Positions 1-5,928 of a stretch of DNA of 5,928 nt are shown here, piece by piece. Position 1 is the first letter of the stretch, and every line of letters begins with the position of its first letter. Source of the stretch: JAFGPJ01 sp964439135 (GTDB taxonomy: Bacteria; Planctomycetota; Phycisphaerae; Sedimentisphaerales; Anaerobacaceae); assembly GCA_964439135.1 (NCBI GenBank), contig CAYTNN010000252.1, positions 1 through 5,928 of the forward strand. Reading direction: 5' to 3'. A program made the translations under genes and the position numbers. The notes beneath the pieces were generated by a model, which ran no database searches, was not told where the DNA came from, and worked only from the letters and a program-made list of their open reading frames with translations.

Positions 1-1008
1 CGGCTCTTTGCTGAAAGTAATGATGATAGCAGCACCGTAAGGCGTCCTGTGGAGGTAACCGGTTTATCCGATGAAGTGCGTGGTAAAGGCTGGATCATCT
101 ACAGCGCACGTGCCGGCAAGGGTGACTGGGATCTATTTCTGATGCGTCCTGATGGGTCAAACCGCAGGAACATCACGAATACCCCAATGTTCAACGAAGG
201 TCTTCCACGGTTCTCCCCGGACGCCGGCAGGATTTTGTATCGGCGCATTGGCGTGAGTGAGAGCTTCGACAACAACCTGCATGGGATGCAGGGCGAGCTG
301 GTGTTTGCCGACAGTGACGGGGGCAATGCTGAAATTTATGGGGGGCAAGGCGAATACACGTGGGCTTCATGGGGTCCTGAAGGCAAACGTATCGCTTGCA
401 TGTCCGTAAAGGGAATTTATTTTGTCGAACTGGCTACTAAGAAGGTGGTCGGCCACATGGAACGGCGAGGATTCTTCCAGCAGATTACCTGGTCGCCGGA
501 TGGAAAATGGCTGTGTGGTGTTGCCAATTCTTTTGGCGCCAGTTGGTCTGTGGCCCGAATGGAAATTGCTACAGGCGCAGCGAACGCCGTCAGCAGCATG
601 AACAATTGCACGCCGGACTGGTTTCCTGATTCACAGCAACTCATTTTCTCCTATCGCCCCGCCGACCAGGAAGGCAGCGAATACGGCTGGACACAATTGT
701 GGATGGCGGATGCAGAAGGCAAGCATAGATCTCTGGTGTACGGCGAGGATGGGCGGCATGTCTATGGAGGCGCCGTTTCTCCGGACGGCATATATGTGCT
801 TTTCACGGGGAACATGCAGGAAGACGGCGACGCCGGCGGATCAGGTGCTCCGATGGGTTTGATGCGTCTCAGGGATACACCTGCGATTGGCGGCGAAAGC
901 AAAGCCCTGCGTAAAGTCCACGGATCAACCAAAGATGGCCCGGTGCTTGTACTGCCGGACGGCTGGGAGCCGCACTGGACATATTGTGAGTTAGGAGCAG
1001 CGAAATGA
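1..1008 (+). CDS. TolB/PD40-like beta-propeller protein, 5'-truncated by window edge
   Basis: Probably an exported six-bladed beta-propeller of the TolB/PD40 class, a fold used mainly for protein or ligand binding. The exact role is unknown. The frame is open to base 1, giving 335 residues. A GTG at 49 has a weak AAGG at 39-42, but no signal peptide follows it and the frame continues upstream, so the true start probably lies outside the window. Counting from that GTG, PD40-type repeats with the pattern W/F-S-P-D-G-K-x-I/L are at residues 54-64, 107-117, 147-156, 190-200 and 241-252. The first blade carries a D-L-F-L-M-R-P-D-G strand (28-36) typical of TolB-like proteins, and the C-terminal W-E-P-H-W probably closes the ring. 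The TGA stop overlaps the next gene's ATG, so the two are likely cotranslated. I see no enzymatic motif. The fold is well supported; the link to glycan acylation rests on operon position only. Confidence 0.85.
   Translation, partial: RLFAESNDDSSTVRRPVEVTGLSDEVRGKGWIIYSARAGKGDWDLFLMRPDGSNRRNITNTPMFNEGLPRFSPDAGRILYRRIGVSESFDNNLHGMQGELVFADSDGGNAEIYGGQGEYTWASWGPEGKRIACMSVKGIYFVELATKKVVGHMERRGFFQQITWSPDGKWLCGVANSFGASWSVARMEIATGAANAVSSMNNCTPDWFPDSQQLIFSYRPADQEGSEYGWTQLWMADAEGKHRSLVYGEDGRHVYGGAVSPDGIYVLFTGNMQEDGDAGGSGAPMGLMRLRDTPAIGGESKALRKVHGSTKDGPVLVLPDGWEPHWTYCELGAAK
993..1008 (+). promoter_or_regulatory. Ribosome binding site and ATGA stop/start overlap
   Basis: AGGAG at 993-997 lies 7 bases before the ATG at 1005, which overlaps the TGA of the propeller gene (1006-1008). 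This arrangement usually gives translational coupling, and it fixes the lipoprotein start with good certainty. Confidence 0.85.
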
Positions 1009-1499
1009 CACGATCCCCGATACATATAAACCGACATGCCAATATCCTGTTATTACTCTTGTTGCCCTGCGTCCTGGGTCTTTGTGTTTCCTGCTCGAAA
1101 AAGCCGGATACGGGTGTGGACGCCAAAGTGACTACTCTCGGAAGCATTGAAGTGACGGCGCAGTTGATTGAAATAAAAGGCAAGATAATAGACGACCCCT
1201 TGTACGACTATGCTCACGTTATGAAATACAAGGTTCTCCAGGTCCACCGCGGCAAAGTCGATGGAGAGACTATCTATGTGGCCCATTATAATCCAGCAGA
1301 GCCGCGCAGCAGTGTCGCGGATGCACGAGTGAGGGACATCGGCGGCAATCTCAGGAGATTCAAAGCAACAGACATACACCGCATAGCTCTGGAAGTACCC
1401 ATCGATGATTACTACATGGGAGGAATCATCAACAAGTACTTTGGCGAGAGCGAGGACCCGATTTACTGGGCATTATGGACAAATCTGGTTATAAAATAG
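1005..1499 (+). CDS. Predicted small lipoprotein of unknown family in acyltransferase operon
   Basis: A 164-residue protein that I do not recognise. The N-terminus has basic residues (R3, R10, H11), then a hydrophobic run (residues 14-29, including six consecutive leucines), and C-V-S-C ending at Cys30, followed by S-K-K. This is a signal-peptidase-II-like site, although position -3 is Cys rather than the usual Leu. Past a short linker, residues 48-95 alternate hydrophobic and polar residues as beta strands would (strands near 48-57, 72-80 and 88-95) with a Y-K-V-L-Q-V-H-R-G-K segment at 75-84. This might be an OB-like beta barrel, but that is inference. The tail (133-164) is rich in Tyr, Trp and Asp. 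The ATG lies in an ATGA overlap with the propeller stop, with AGGAG 7 bases upstream, and the stop sits 6 bases before the MBOAT ATG. Such tight coupling suggests a stoichiometric accessory subunit at the membrane. No catalytic motif is visible. Confidence 0.8.
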   Translation: MTRSPIHINRHANILLLLLLPCVLGLCVSCSKKPDTGVDAKVTTLGSIEVTAQLIEIKGKIIDDPLYDYAHVMKYKVLQVHRGKVDGETIYVAHYNPAEPRSSVADARVRDIGGNLRRFKATDIHRIALEVPIDDYYMGGIINKYFGESEDPIYWALWTNLVIK

Positions 1500-1508
1500 G
1501 AATTGATG
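1498..1508 (+). promoter_or_regulatory. Ribosome binding site deciding the MBOAT start
   Basis: AGGA at 1498-1501 overlaps the TAG stop of the lipoprotein gene. It leaves 4 bases before ATG 1506 but only 1 base before the in-frame TTG at 1503, so ATG 1506 is the better start. The short spacer suggests moderate initiation helped by coupling with the upstream gene. Confidence 0.65.
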
Positions 1509-2942
1509 ACATTCACATCACATATCTTCGTATTCTATTTTCTGCCCTTCCTGCTGGTGCTGTACTATTTACTGCCGCGTAAGTTCGTTATGCTGCGCAA
1601 CGTTTTTCTTATCCTTGTCAGCTACATCTTCTATGCATGGCTGAACCCTTGGTTCGCGGTTCTGTTGTTTTGTGTCAGTTCGATAAACTATCTCTTGTCC
1701 ATTCTTATAACCAGGTCGAACGGCAACAGGTGGAAGCTGCCGATTATGGTAATTTCCATCGCAGTGAATCTAAGCATTTTAGGCTTCTTCAAGTATCTCG
1801 TATTCTTCCAGGAAAATTTGAACCATATCGCAGGAATCTTCGGGGCGGAGGCCTTGCCTGTCTTAAAAATTGTCTGGCCCATCGGTGTATCGTTCTACAC
1901 TTTCAAAATCCTCAGCTATATGATGGATGTTTACCGAGGTGTGCCGCCGGCACGTTCCTATTTTGATTTTGCGTGTTACGTATCCTTCTTCCCGCAGATT
2001 CTATCGGGCCCGATTCAGCGTTACGGCACCATAGATGCCAGGTCGCAACAAGTTCCAACTTTAGCCGAGCAGCTCGTTAGCCGAACGCACAGCCTCAATA
2101 AGTTCTCGTATGGTGCGGCACTGTTTATCCTCGGCTTTGCAAAGAAAATACTTTTGGCAAATGTGGTGGCCAGGGTGGCAGATGCTGTCTTCGCCGCCGA
2201 AGCGCCCGGCAGCCTTGATGCATGGTTTGGTGCCGCCGCTTATACATTTCAGCTTTATTTCGATTTTTCCGCTTATTCTGAAATGGCTATCGGCTTGGGG
2301 TTGATGCTCGGATTCGAATGTCCCCGCAACTTCAATGCTCCGTATCGGGCCGACAGCATCTCAGATTTCTGGCGGCGATGGCATATCTCGCTTTCAAGCT
2401 GGTTCAGGGACTACCTCTATATACCGCTCGGCGGCAATAGAAAAGGGGCCGGACGCTCATACCTCAATCTGGTTGTTGTGTTTCTACTGTGCGGGCTATG
2501 GCATGGCGCAAACTGGACGTTTGTCATCTGGGGGATATATCACGGCATTTTACTGGTGATCGAACGCTTCGGCGGTAGAAAAACTCTCTATCATGCTCTG
2601 CCGGGACAAGTACAGGTTCTGTTTACCTTCCTGCTTATCACGATAGGCTGGGTATTCTTCCGCTCTGCGACAATATCCGATGCCTGGCAATATCTTGCGG
2701 TTATGTTTATGCCGTCGAAAGCACAGGGCGGCTCGATTCTGCTCGGTGCTGAAATCTATACGCAGGGCAATATACTCATAATGGCAATCTGTGCTCTTCT
2801 GGCGTTTCAACCCCTGCAGGCGTTTGACTGGGCTAAGACTATGACCTGGCCGAAAGCTCTATTTCTGATCGTTTTATTCTGTGTATCACTAATGATGATG
2901 TTCACGCAATCGTTTAGCTCGTTCTTGTATTTTCAGTTTTAG
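1506..2942 (+). CDS. MBOAT family membrane O-acyltransferase (AlgI-like)
   Basis: Inner-membrane O-acyltransferase of the AlgI branch of MBOAT. Family members take an acyl group, usually acetyl, from a cytoplasmic donor and pass it across the membrane for modification of an exported polysaccharide. Length (478 residues) is usual for AlgI-like proteins, with about ten to twelve hydrophobic segments. Numbering from this ATG, hallmarks are I-G-V-S-F-Y-T-F-K (126-134), F-F-P-Q-I-L-S-G-P-I (161-170), Y-F-D-F-S-A-Y-S-E (251-259), the D-F-W-R-R-W-H-I-S-L-S-S-W segment (287-299) running into R-D-Y-L-Y-I-P-L-G-G-N-R (301-312), and G-L-W-H-G-A-N-W (330-337), whose His333 is the expected catalytic histidine. 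G-W-V-F-F-R (381-386) is also typical. A TTG at 1503 is in frame, but AGGA at 1498-1501 is spaced properly only for the ATG at 1506. The SGNH partner follows 11 bases after the stop. The family is certain; the acceptor glycan is unknown. Confidence 0.97.
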   Translation: MTFTSHIFVFYFLPFLLVLYYLLPRKFVMLRNVFLILVSYIFYAWLNPWFAVLLFCVSSINYLLSILITRSNGNRWKLPIMVISIAVNLSILGFFKYLVFFQENLNHIAGIFGAEALPVLKIVWPIGVSFYTFKILSYMMDVYRGVPPARSYFDFACYVSFFPQILSGPIQRYGTIDARSQQVPTLAEQLVSRTHSLNKFSYGAALFILGFAKKILLANVVARVADAVFAAEAPGSLDAWFGAAAYTFQLYFDFSAYSEMAIGLGLMLGFECPRNFNAPYRADSISDFWRRWHISLSSWFRDYLYIPLGGNRKGAGRSYLNLVVVFLLCGLWHGANWTFVIWGIYHGILLVIERFGGRKTLYHALPGQVQVLFTFLLITIGWVFFRSATISDAWQYLAVMFMPSKAQGGSILLGAEIYTQGNILIMAICALLAFQPLQAFDWAKTMTWPKALFLIVLFCVSLMMMFTQSFSSFLYFQF

Positions 2943-2956
2943 GAGTAGCCCTGGTG
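2941..2956 (+). promoter_or_regulatory. Ribosome binding site supporting the GTG start of the SGNH gene
   Basis: A strong AGGAG (2941-2945) overlaps the TAG stop of the MBOAT gene (2940-2942) and sits 8 bases before GTG 2954. Site strength and spacing both support the non-ATG start, which also retains the membrane anchor. Confidence 0.85.
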
Positions 2957-4105
2957 GGCAAAAGCAAAGTAAAACACGTTTTCCTGATAGCAGCTTTTTT
3001 GATCGTGCTTCTGAGCGTTGGAGTGGTCCAGGTTGCAGTTGATTTGAGCGAAGGCCGGCAGCCGCAGCTTGCCGAGCTGTTCCGGCAGTTGCCGACGAAA
3101 GAGAATCTCAGAATGTTCGAAAATGATCTGGAGAAGAACTGTCGGCTTGCCGAAAAGCTCCGCCCTTCGATTCAATATGCGCAATTTCTGGTATTAAGAG
3201 AAACGGGCGATAAGGCTCTGATGGGCCGGGCCGGCTGGTTTTTTTACAAACCGGCTGTACAATATCTTATCGAGCCGTTGCCCGCCGATTCACAATATGG
3301 CCCGGCGGATGTTTTTTCTTCGATTATTTCCTTTCGTGACCAATTGGCCCGGCGAGGAATCAGGCTACTGGTTGTACCTGCACCGAATAAGGCGAGCATC
3401 TATCCGGAAATGCTGACTTCCCGTGCCGAGGACTCGGAACAGTCCGTCAATCCCAGGACAATCGAGATCCTCGCTAAACTTAGAGACTCGGGCGTGGAAA
3501 TTGTTGACTTATTCAGGGTATTCGCCGAGGCCCGTGAAGGTTTGTCGCCGGGTGACAATACGAAATATTATCTGTCACAGGACAGCCACTGGTCTGGAGA
3601 TGGAATGCGTTTGGCCGCCCAAGCCGTCGCAAGGAGGATTCTCGATTTGGGATGGGCTGAGAAGGGGAAAGCCAGATACGGTTTCAAGCCCGCAACTATC
3701 AAAAGGTACGGTGATGTTCTCAAGATGATGCGGGCCCCGCAGATCGAGAACATTTTCGAACCTGAAACTCTGAACTGCGCTCAAGTGGTAAATGCTGATA
3801 CCGGCCAACTTTACCAGGCCGACCCCGATTCGGAAATCCTCGTCATTGGTGATAGCTTCCTACGGATATACAGCCGGGATGAACCCGGTGCCGGAGGATT
3901 CATAGAACACCTGGCCTGCGAACTCGGATTCCCGCTGACTTCAATTGTCAATGACGGCGGCGCCTCCACACTGGTGAGACAGGAGCTGAGCCGCAAGCCC
4001 GCTTTACTCAGGAATAAGAAACTGGTAATATGGGAATTCGTTGAAAGGGACATCCGCTTCGGCACCGAAGGTTGGCAGCATGTTCCATTGCCGCCGGCAC
4101 CATAA
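2954..4105 (+). CDS. AlgJ/AlgX-like SGNH-type O-acetyltransferase, membrane-anchored
   Basis: Probable periplasmic partner of the MBOAT protein, transferring the acyl group to the glycan. The 383-residue product starts with G-K-S-K-V-K-H and one hydrophobic segment (residues 8-29), either a signal anchor or an uncleaved signal peptide as in AlgJ; the rest should be periplasmic. The SGNH-like core shows G-R-A-G-W-F-F-Y (91-98), a strand R-L-L-V-V-P-A-P-N-K (137-146), D-S-H-W-S-G-D-G-M (210-218) supplying the expected Asp210 and His212, and V-I-G-D-S-F-L (297-303) with the expected nucleophile Ser301. The 91-residue gap from D-x-H to the GDS serine agrees with the AlgJ/AlgX pattern. No carbohydrate-binding extension follows, so it resembles AlgJ more than AlgX in size. 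The GTG start is supported by AGGAG at 2941-2945 with an 8-base spacer; the first downstream Met at residue 54 would lose the membrane anchor. It is the last gene of the operon in this window. Confidence 0.93.
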   Translation: MGKSKVKHVFLIAAFLIVLLSVGVVQVAVDLSEGRQPQLAELFRQLPTKENLRMFENDLEKNCRLAEKLRPSIQYAQFLVLRETGDKALMGRAGWFFYKPAVQYLIEPLPADSQYGPADVFSSIISFRDQLARRGIRLLVVPAPNKASIYPEMLTSRAEDSEQSVNPRTIEILAKLRDSGVEIVDLFRVFAEAREGLSPGDNTKYYLSQDSHWSGDGMRLAAQAVARRILDLGWAEKGKARYGFKPATIKRYGDVLKMMRAPQIENIFEPETLNCAQVVNADTGQLYQADPDSEILVIGDSFLRIYSRDEPGAGGFIEHLACELGFPLTSIVNDGGASTLVRQELSRKPALLRNKKLVIWEFVERDIRFGTEGWQHVPLPPAP

Positions 4106-4387
4106 GACTCGCACCATCCACCTATGAAGAGTTCAAAGTCAAATACTAAAATCCCTGTTGCCGCAAAAATATTTTTTAAGGTATCCACGTTACGACATTT
4201 CAGCCACGCTTCATAGCTTTTCTGAATAGCCTTTCGGCTTCATGATGCATTATAATAGACATCGTGAATCTGCTAATGTCATGGTCAATCCGCGTTTTAA
4301 CTGTATTCTGAATTAAGGTATCGTTAGTATGACAATAACTTCTCAAATTGTTGCGGATCACGAATTTGGCTGTTTGTGAGATCCCGG
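4106..4387. other. AT-rich convergent intergenic spacer, no gene recognised
   Basis: 282 bases between the stop of the SGNH gene (+) and the stop of the toroid-protein gene (-). My hand count gives about 37% GC over 4141-4380, clearly lower than the flanking genes. It contains a perfect AT palindrome AAAAATATTTTT (4165-4176), a small hairpin AGCC-TTTC-GGCT (4228-4239), a near-direct repeat ATAGCTTTTCTG / ATAGCCTTTCGG (4213-4224 and 4226-4237, 10 of 12 bases identical), and an imperfect 5-bp GGATC/GATCC stem (4355-4359 with 4380-4384). None has the GC-rich stem and U-tract of a convincing intrinsic terminator. Because the genes converge, no promoter is required here. Termination of both transcripts probably happens in this stretch, perhaps by Rho. 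Confidence 0.6.
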
Positions 4388-5928
4388 TTATAACGAAGAA
4401 GACATACGGTAATCGATGACAACGCCACCGGCCACAAGTTGAGTTGCCTGGCGTTCTATTTTGGAACCGAGTGGCACCTGAACGAGCACCAATGCCTGGT
4501 CTGGTTCGAGCGTCAAACTATCACCGCTCTTTGCGTTGCGAGCGACGAAATCACCCGCAACCAGATCATACAAGTCAGCAGGCTGCGCAAGATGCAACGT
4601 GATAGTTCGGGGCTTTTGGAAGGGATTGTAGTAAAGATGAGTTGGATATGCGGGCGGACCGAACCAGTCCGTGGCCAGGCAGTCCCAGCGCAGAACACCC
4701 GGGACATCGGTCAAATCGACGATCCCTCCGAGGAAACCGACGTGATTGCCCATGTACAGCGAAAGGTTGTAGGCACTATCTCCAAACCACTTTGACCGTT
4801 GAACAAAATATTCCTTAGGATCCACTCGTGAGAGACCCGGGATCCACCCAAGCAGGACCGGATCGCCGGTTGCGTAGGGGCGTATAGTACGATCAGGGCC
4901 GGGATCCCAGGACTTCATACCTTCGTAGAAGAGATGGTTTTGCGGATCCCACCTGGCCTTCCACTCGGCATGATCCTGGTGATTAGCATCCAGCCCCTCG
5001 CCCTGGAGCAGCCGTGCCGAGTTAGCTGCATGCAAGGCGTAACGCCCAATCGCTCGCGCATAACGCTGGTCGTAACGAACGACTGGAATCAACCAGGCCG
5101 GTCCCTGCAGCGATCCCATAGTGAACGCGTAAAAGCCGTCATCGCCCCAGCGTGCGCCGTCCAGGCCGTCGCAGGTGATGCCGCCGAATCGCATACCCCG
5201 AGTTATGCGCCACGTATGACGCTTCGGATCCCCATCTCCAAACCAGGCCGATAGGATGCGGTCGATATCGACCTGCGGTCCGCCCCGAGCGTTCAGGCGC
5301 GCCGCGGCCAGCGGGCCCATAACATGGGTAATTTCATAGCGTCCGGGATTCTCTGCGTACCATCGCAGGGTTGCTCTGGCGCAGGCAACCATGTCTTCAT
5401 CTCCCGTTATTGTGGCGCCCACCAGCAGCATCCAGGCTACAGATGGAGCATGACCCAGCCGATTCATCGGCTCGTTTCGTCCCCCCGGTTTTTCATTCTC
5501 GAAATCCCACCCGAGCACATCATAGTCCGGCCGGTCCGGACAGCCTAAGCCACGAGCTATTACGTGGAATGCCCTGGCAGCCGTCACTGCTTGATGCTTT
5601 AATTGCACATCCTCCGGATATTGCGCCGCCAGCATCGTTCCCATGACAGCATTCCAGTAGCCGTAAATGCCTGAATGAATGATGGGCGAACGATTTCCCA
5701 CAGAGAGGCGATAAAAACCATGCATAGGATCGTACCAGGCCTTACAACGAGAAACGTAGTCGATGCCGCGGAAGCTTCGGGGATCGAGTCCCGCCAGTCT
5801 CGCCCCGATTATCGCCGACAGGCATGTCATCGACTCTCCACTGAGTTTCCACCCAACGTACGACTTCATACGGAACGCGGCTTTGTCCGCTTCGATTACC
5901 ACAACGGGAAAGCCGTCGCCAACGGCAT
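4388..5928 (-). CDS. Putative alpha/alpha-toroid carbohydrate-active protein, C-terminal part, 5'-truncated
   Basis: Convergent to the acylation operon. The frame runs open through the right edge (512 residues visible). A GTG at 5902 is in frame, but eight further codons precede it without a stop, so the real start is outside. Numbering from that GTG, residues 10-390 look mostly helical and rich in Trp, Tyr, Gly and Asp. Regularly spaced conserved-looking loops are G-I-Y-G-Y-W-N-A (78-85), L-G-W-D-F-E-N-E (130-137), T-H-V-M-G-P (192-197), G-G-I-T-C-D-G-L-D-G (240-249), G-D-D-G-F-Y-A-F (253-260) and M-G-N-H-V-G-F (384-390). This resembles alpha/alpha-barrel glycoside hydrolases or polysaccharide lyases. 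Residues 420-477 look like a terminal beta sandwich: Y-Y-N-P-F, then a strand T-I-T-L-H-L and D-L-V-A-G-D-F, a pattern common at the ends of glycosidases. I cannot assign a family or catalytic residues. The N-terminal part, including any signal peptide, is missing. It may be unrelated to the operon. Confidence 0.7.
   Translation of the reverse strand, partial: AVGDGFPVVVIEADKAAFRMKSYVGWKLSGESMTCLSAIIGARLAGLDPRSFRGIDYVSRCKAWYDPMHGFYRLSVGNRSPIIHSGIYGYWNAVMGTMLAAQYPEDVQLKHQAVTAARAFHVIARGLGCPDRPDYDVLGWDFENEKPGGRNEPMNRLGHAPSVAWMLLVGATITGDEDMVACARATLRWYAENPGRYEITHVMGPLAAARLNARGGPQVDIDRILSAWFGDGDPKRHTWRITRGMRFGGITCDGLDGARWGDDGFYAFTMGSLQGPAWLIPVVRYDQRYARAIGRYALHAANSARLLQGEGLDANHQDHAEWKARWDPQNHLFYEGMKSWDPGPDRTIRPYATGDPVLLGWIPGLSRVDPKEYFVQRSKWFGDSAYNLSLYMGNHVGFLGGIVDLTDVPGVLRWDCLATDWFGPPAYPTHLYYNPFQKPRTITLHLAQPADLYDLVAGDFVARNAKSGDSLTLEPDQALVLVQVPLGSKIERQATQLVAGGVVIDYRMSSSL

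Noticed and set aside
49..51. GTG as the start of the propeller gene
   Set aside because: The frame is open to base 1, only a weak AAGG precedes the GTG, and no signal peptide follows it although the fold type is normally exported. A start outside the window is more likely.
1503..1505. TTG as the MBOAT start
   Set aside because: It sits 1 base after the AGGA motif; the ATG three bases later has a more workable spacer.
1506..4105. Alginate-specific acetylation genes (algI/algJ proper)
   Set aside because: Family similarity is clear, but no alginate biosynthesis genes or AlgF are present, and AlgI-like pairs serve many different glycans. Gene symbols were therefore not assigned.
4124..4216. 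30-codon ORF just after the SGNH gene
   Set aside because: No ribosome binding site (the upstream bases are pyrimidine-rich), low-complexity Lys/Ser-rich product and AT-rich context. Chance ORF or gene remnant.
4228..4239. AGCC-TTTC-GGCT hairpin as an intrinsic terminator
   Set aside because: The stem is only 4 bp and no T-tract follows on either strand.
4249..4256. TATAAT match on the plus strand and, nested with it, on the minus strand
   Set aside because: No -35 element at suitable spacing. Transcription either way would run antisense into a convergent gene. AT-rich sequence gives such matches by chance.
4242..4316. 24-codon ORF beginning ATGATG in the spacer
   Set aside because: No Shine-Dalgarno sequence and no recognisable product; expected by chance in a spacer of this length.
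4439..5646. Plus-strand ORFs opposite the toroid gene
   Set aside because: They lack ribosome binding sites, have no recognisable domains, and lie antisense to a long coherent minus-strand coding frame.
5900..5902. GTG as the start of the minus-strand toroid protein
   Set aside because: Eight further in-frame sense codons run to the window edge, and the sequence immediately after the GTG (V-I-E-A-D-K) does not look like an N-terminus or signal peptide.

Overview
The window holds a co-directional plus-strand operon for O-acylation (most likely O-acetylation) of an exported glycan. A short AT-rich spacer separates it from a convergent minus-strand gene. Both ends of the window cut through genes. 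I saw no RNA genes, insertion sequences, CRISPR arrays, attachment sites or origin-like structures.

Layout: (1) positions 1-1008, + strand: the 3' part of a TolB/PD40-type beta-propeller protein, reading frame open to the left edge. (2) 1005-1499, +: a small predicted lipoprotein of unrecognised family, starting inside the propeller gene's stop (ATGA overlap). (3) 1506-2942, +: an AlgI-like MBOAT membrane O-acyltransferase with the WHG catalytic-site motif. (4) 2954-4105, +: an AlgJ/AlgX-like membrane-anchored SGNH-type acyltransferase with the D-S-H-W and G-D-S-F motifs. (5) 4106-4387: 282 bases of non-coding, AT-rich sequence between convergent genes. (6) 4388 to the right edge, -: the C-terminal part of a large protein that looks like an alpha/alpha-toroid carbohydrate-active protein with a terminal beta domain. 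Its frame is open to the right edge.

How the parts fit: in known systems of this type (alginate, bacterial cellulose), an MBOAT protein moves an acyl group across the inner membrane and an SGNH-type partner transfers it to the polysaccharide. The window has this two-step pair intact. The lipoprotein and propeller, tightly coupled upstream, are candidate envelope accessory subunits, but their role is inferred only from position. No glycosyltransferase, polymerase or export gene is visible, so the acceptor glycan is unknown and alginate should not be assumed.

Organism: a Gram-negative-type bacterium is likely, given the lipoprotein signal, the periplasmic-type propeller and the AlgI/AlgJ pair. 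Moderate GC, mixed ATG/GTG starts with clear AGGA-type ribosome binding sites, and the toroid protein next to an acylation cassette would suit the Planctomycetes-Verrucomicrobia-Lentisphaerae group or similar glycan-rich environmental bacteria. That placement is an impression and not a demonstration.
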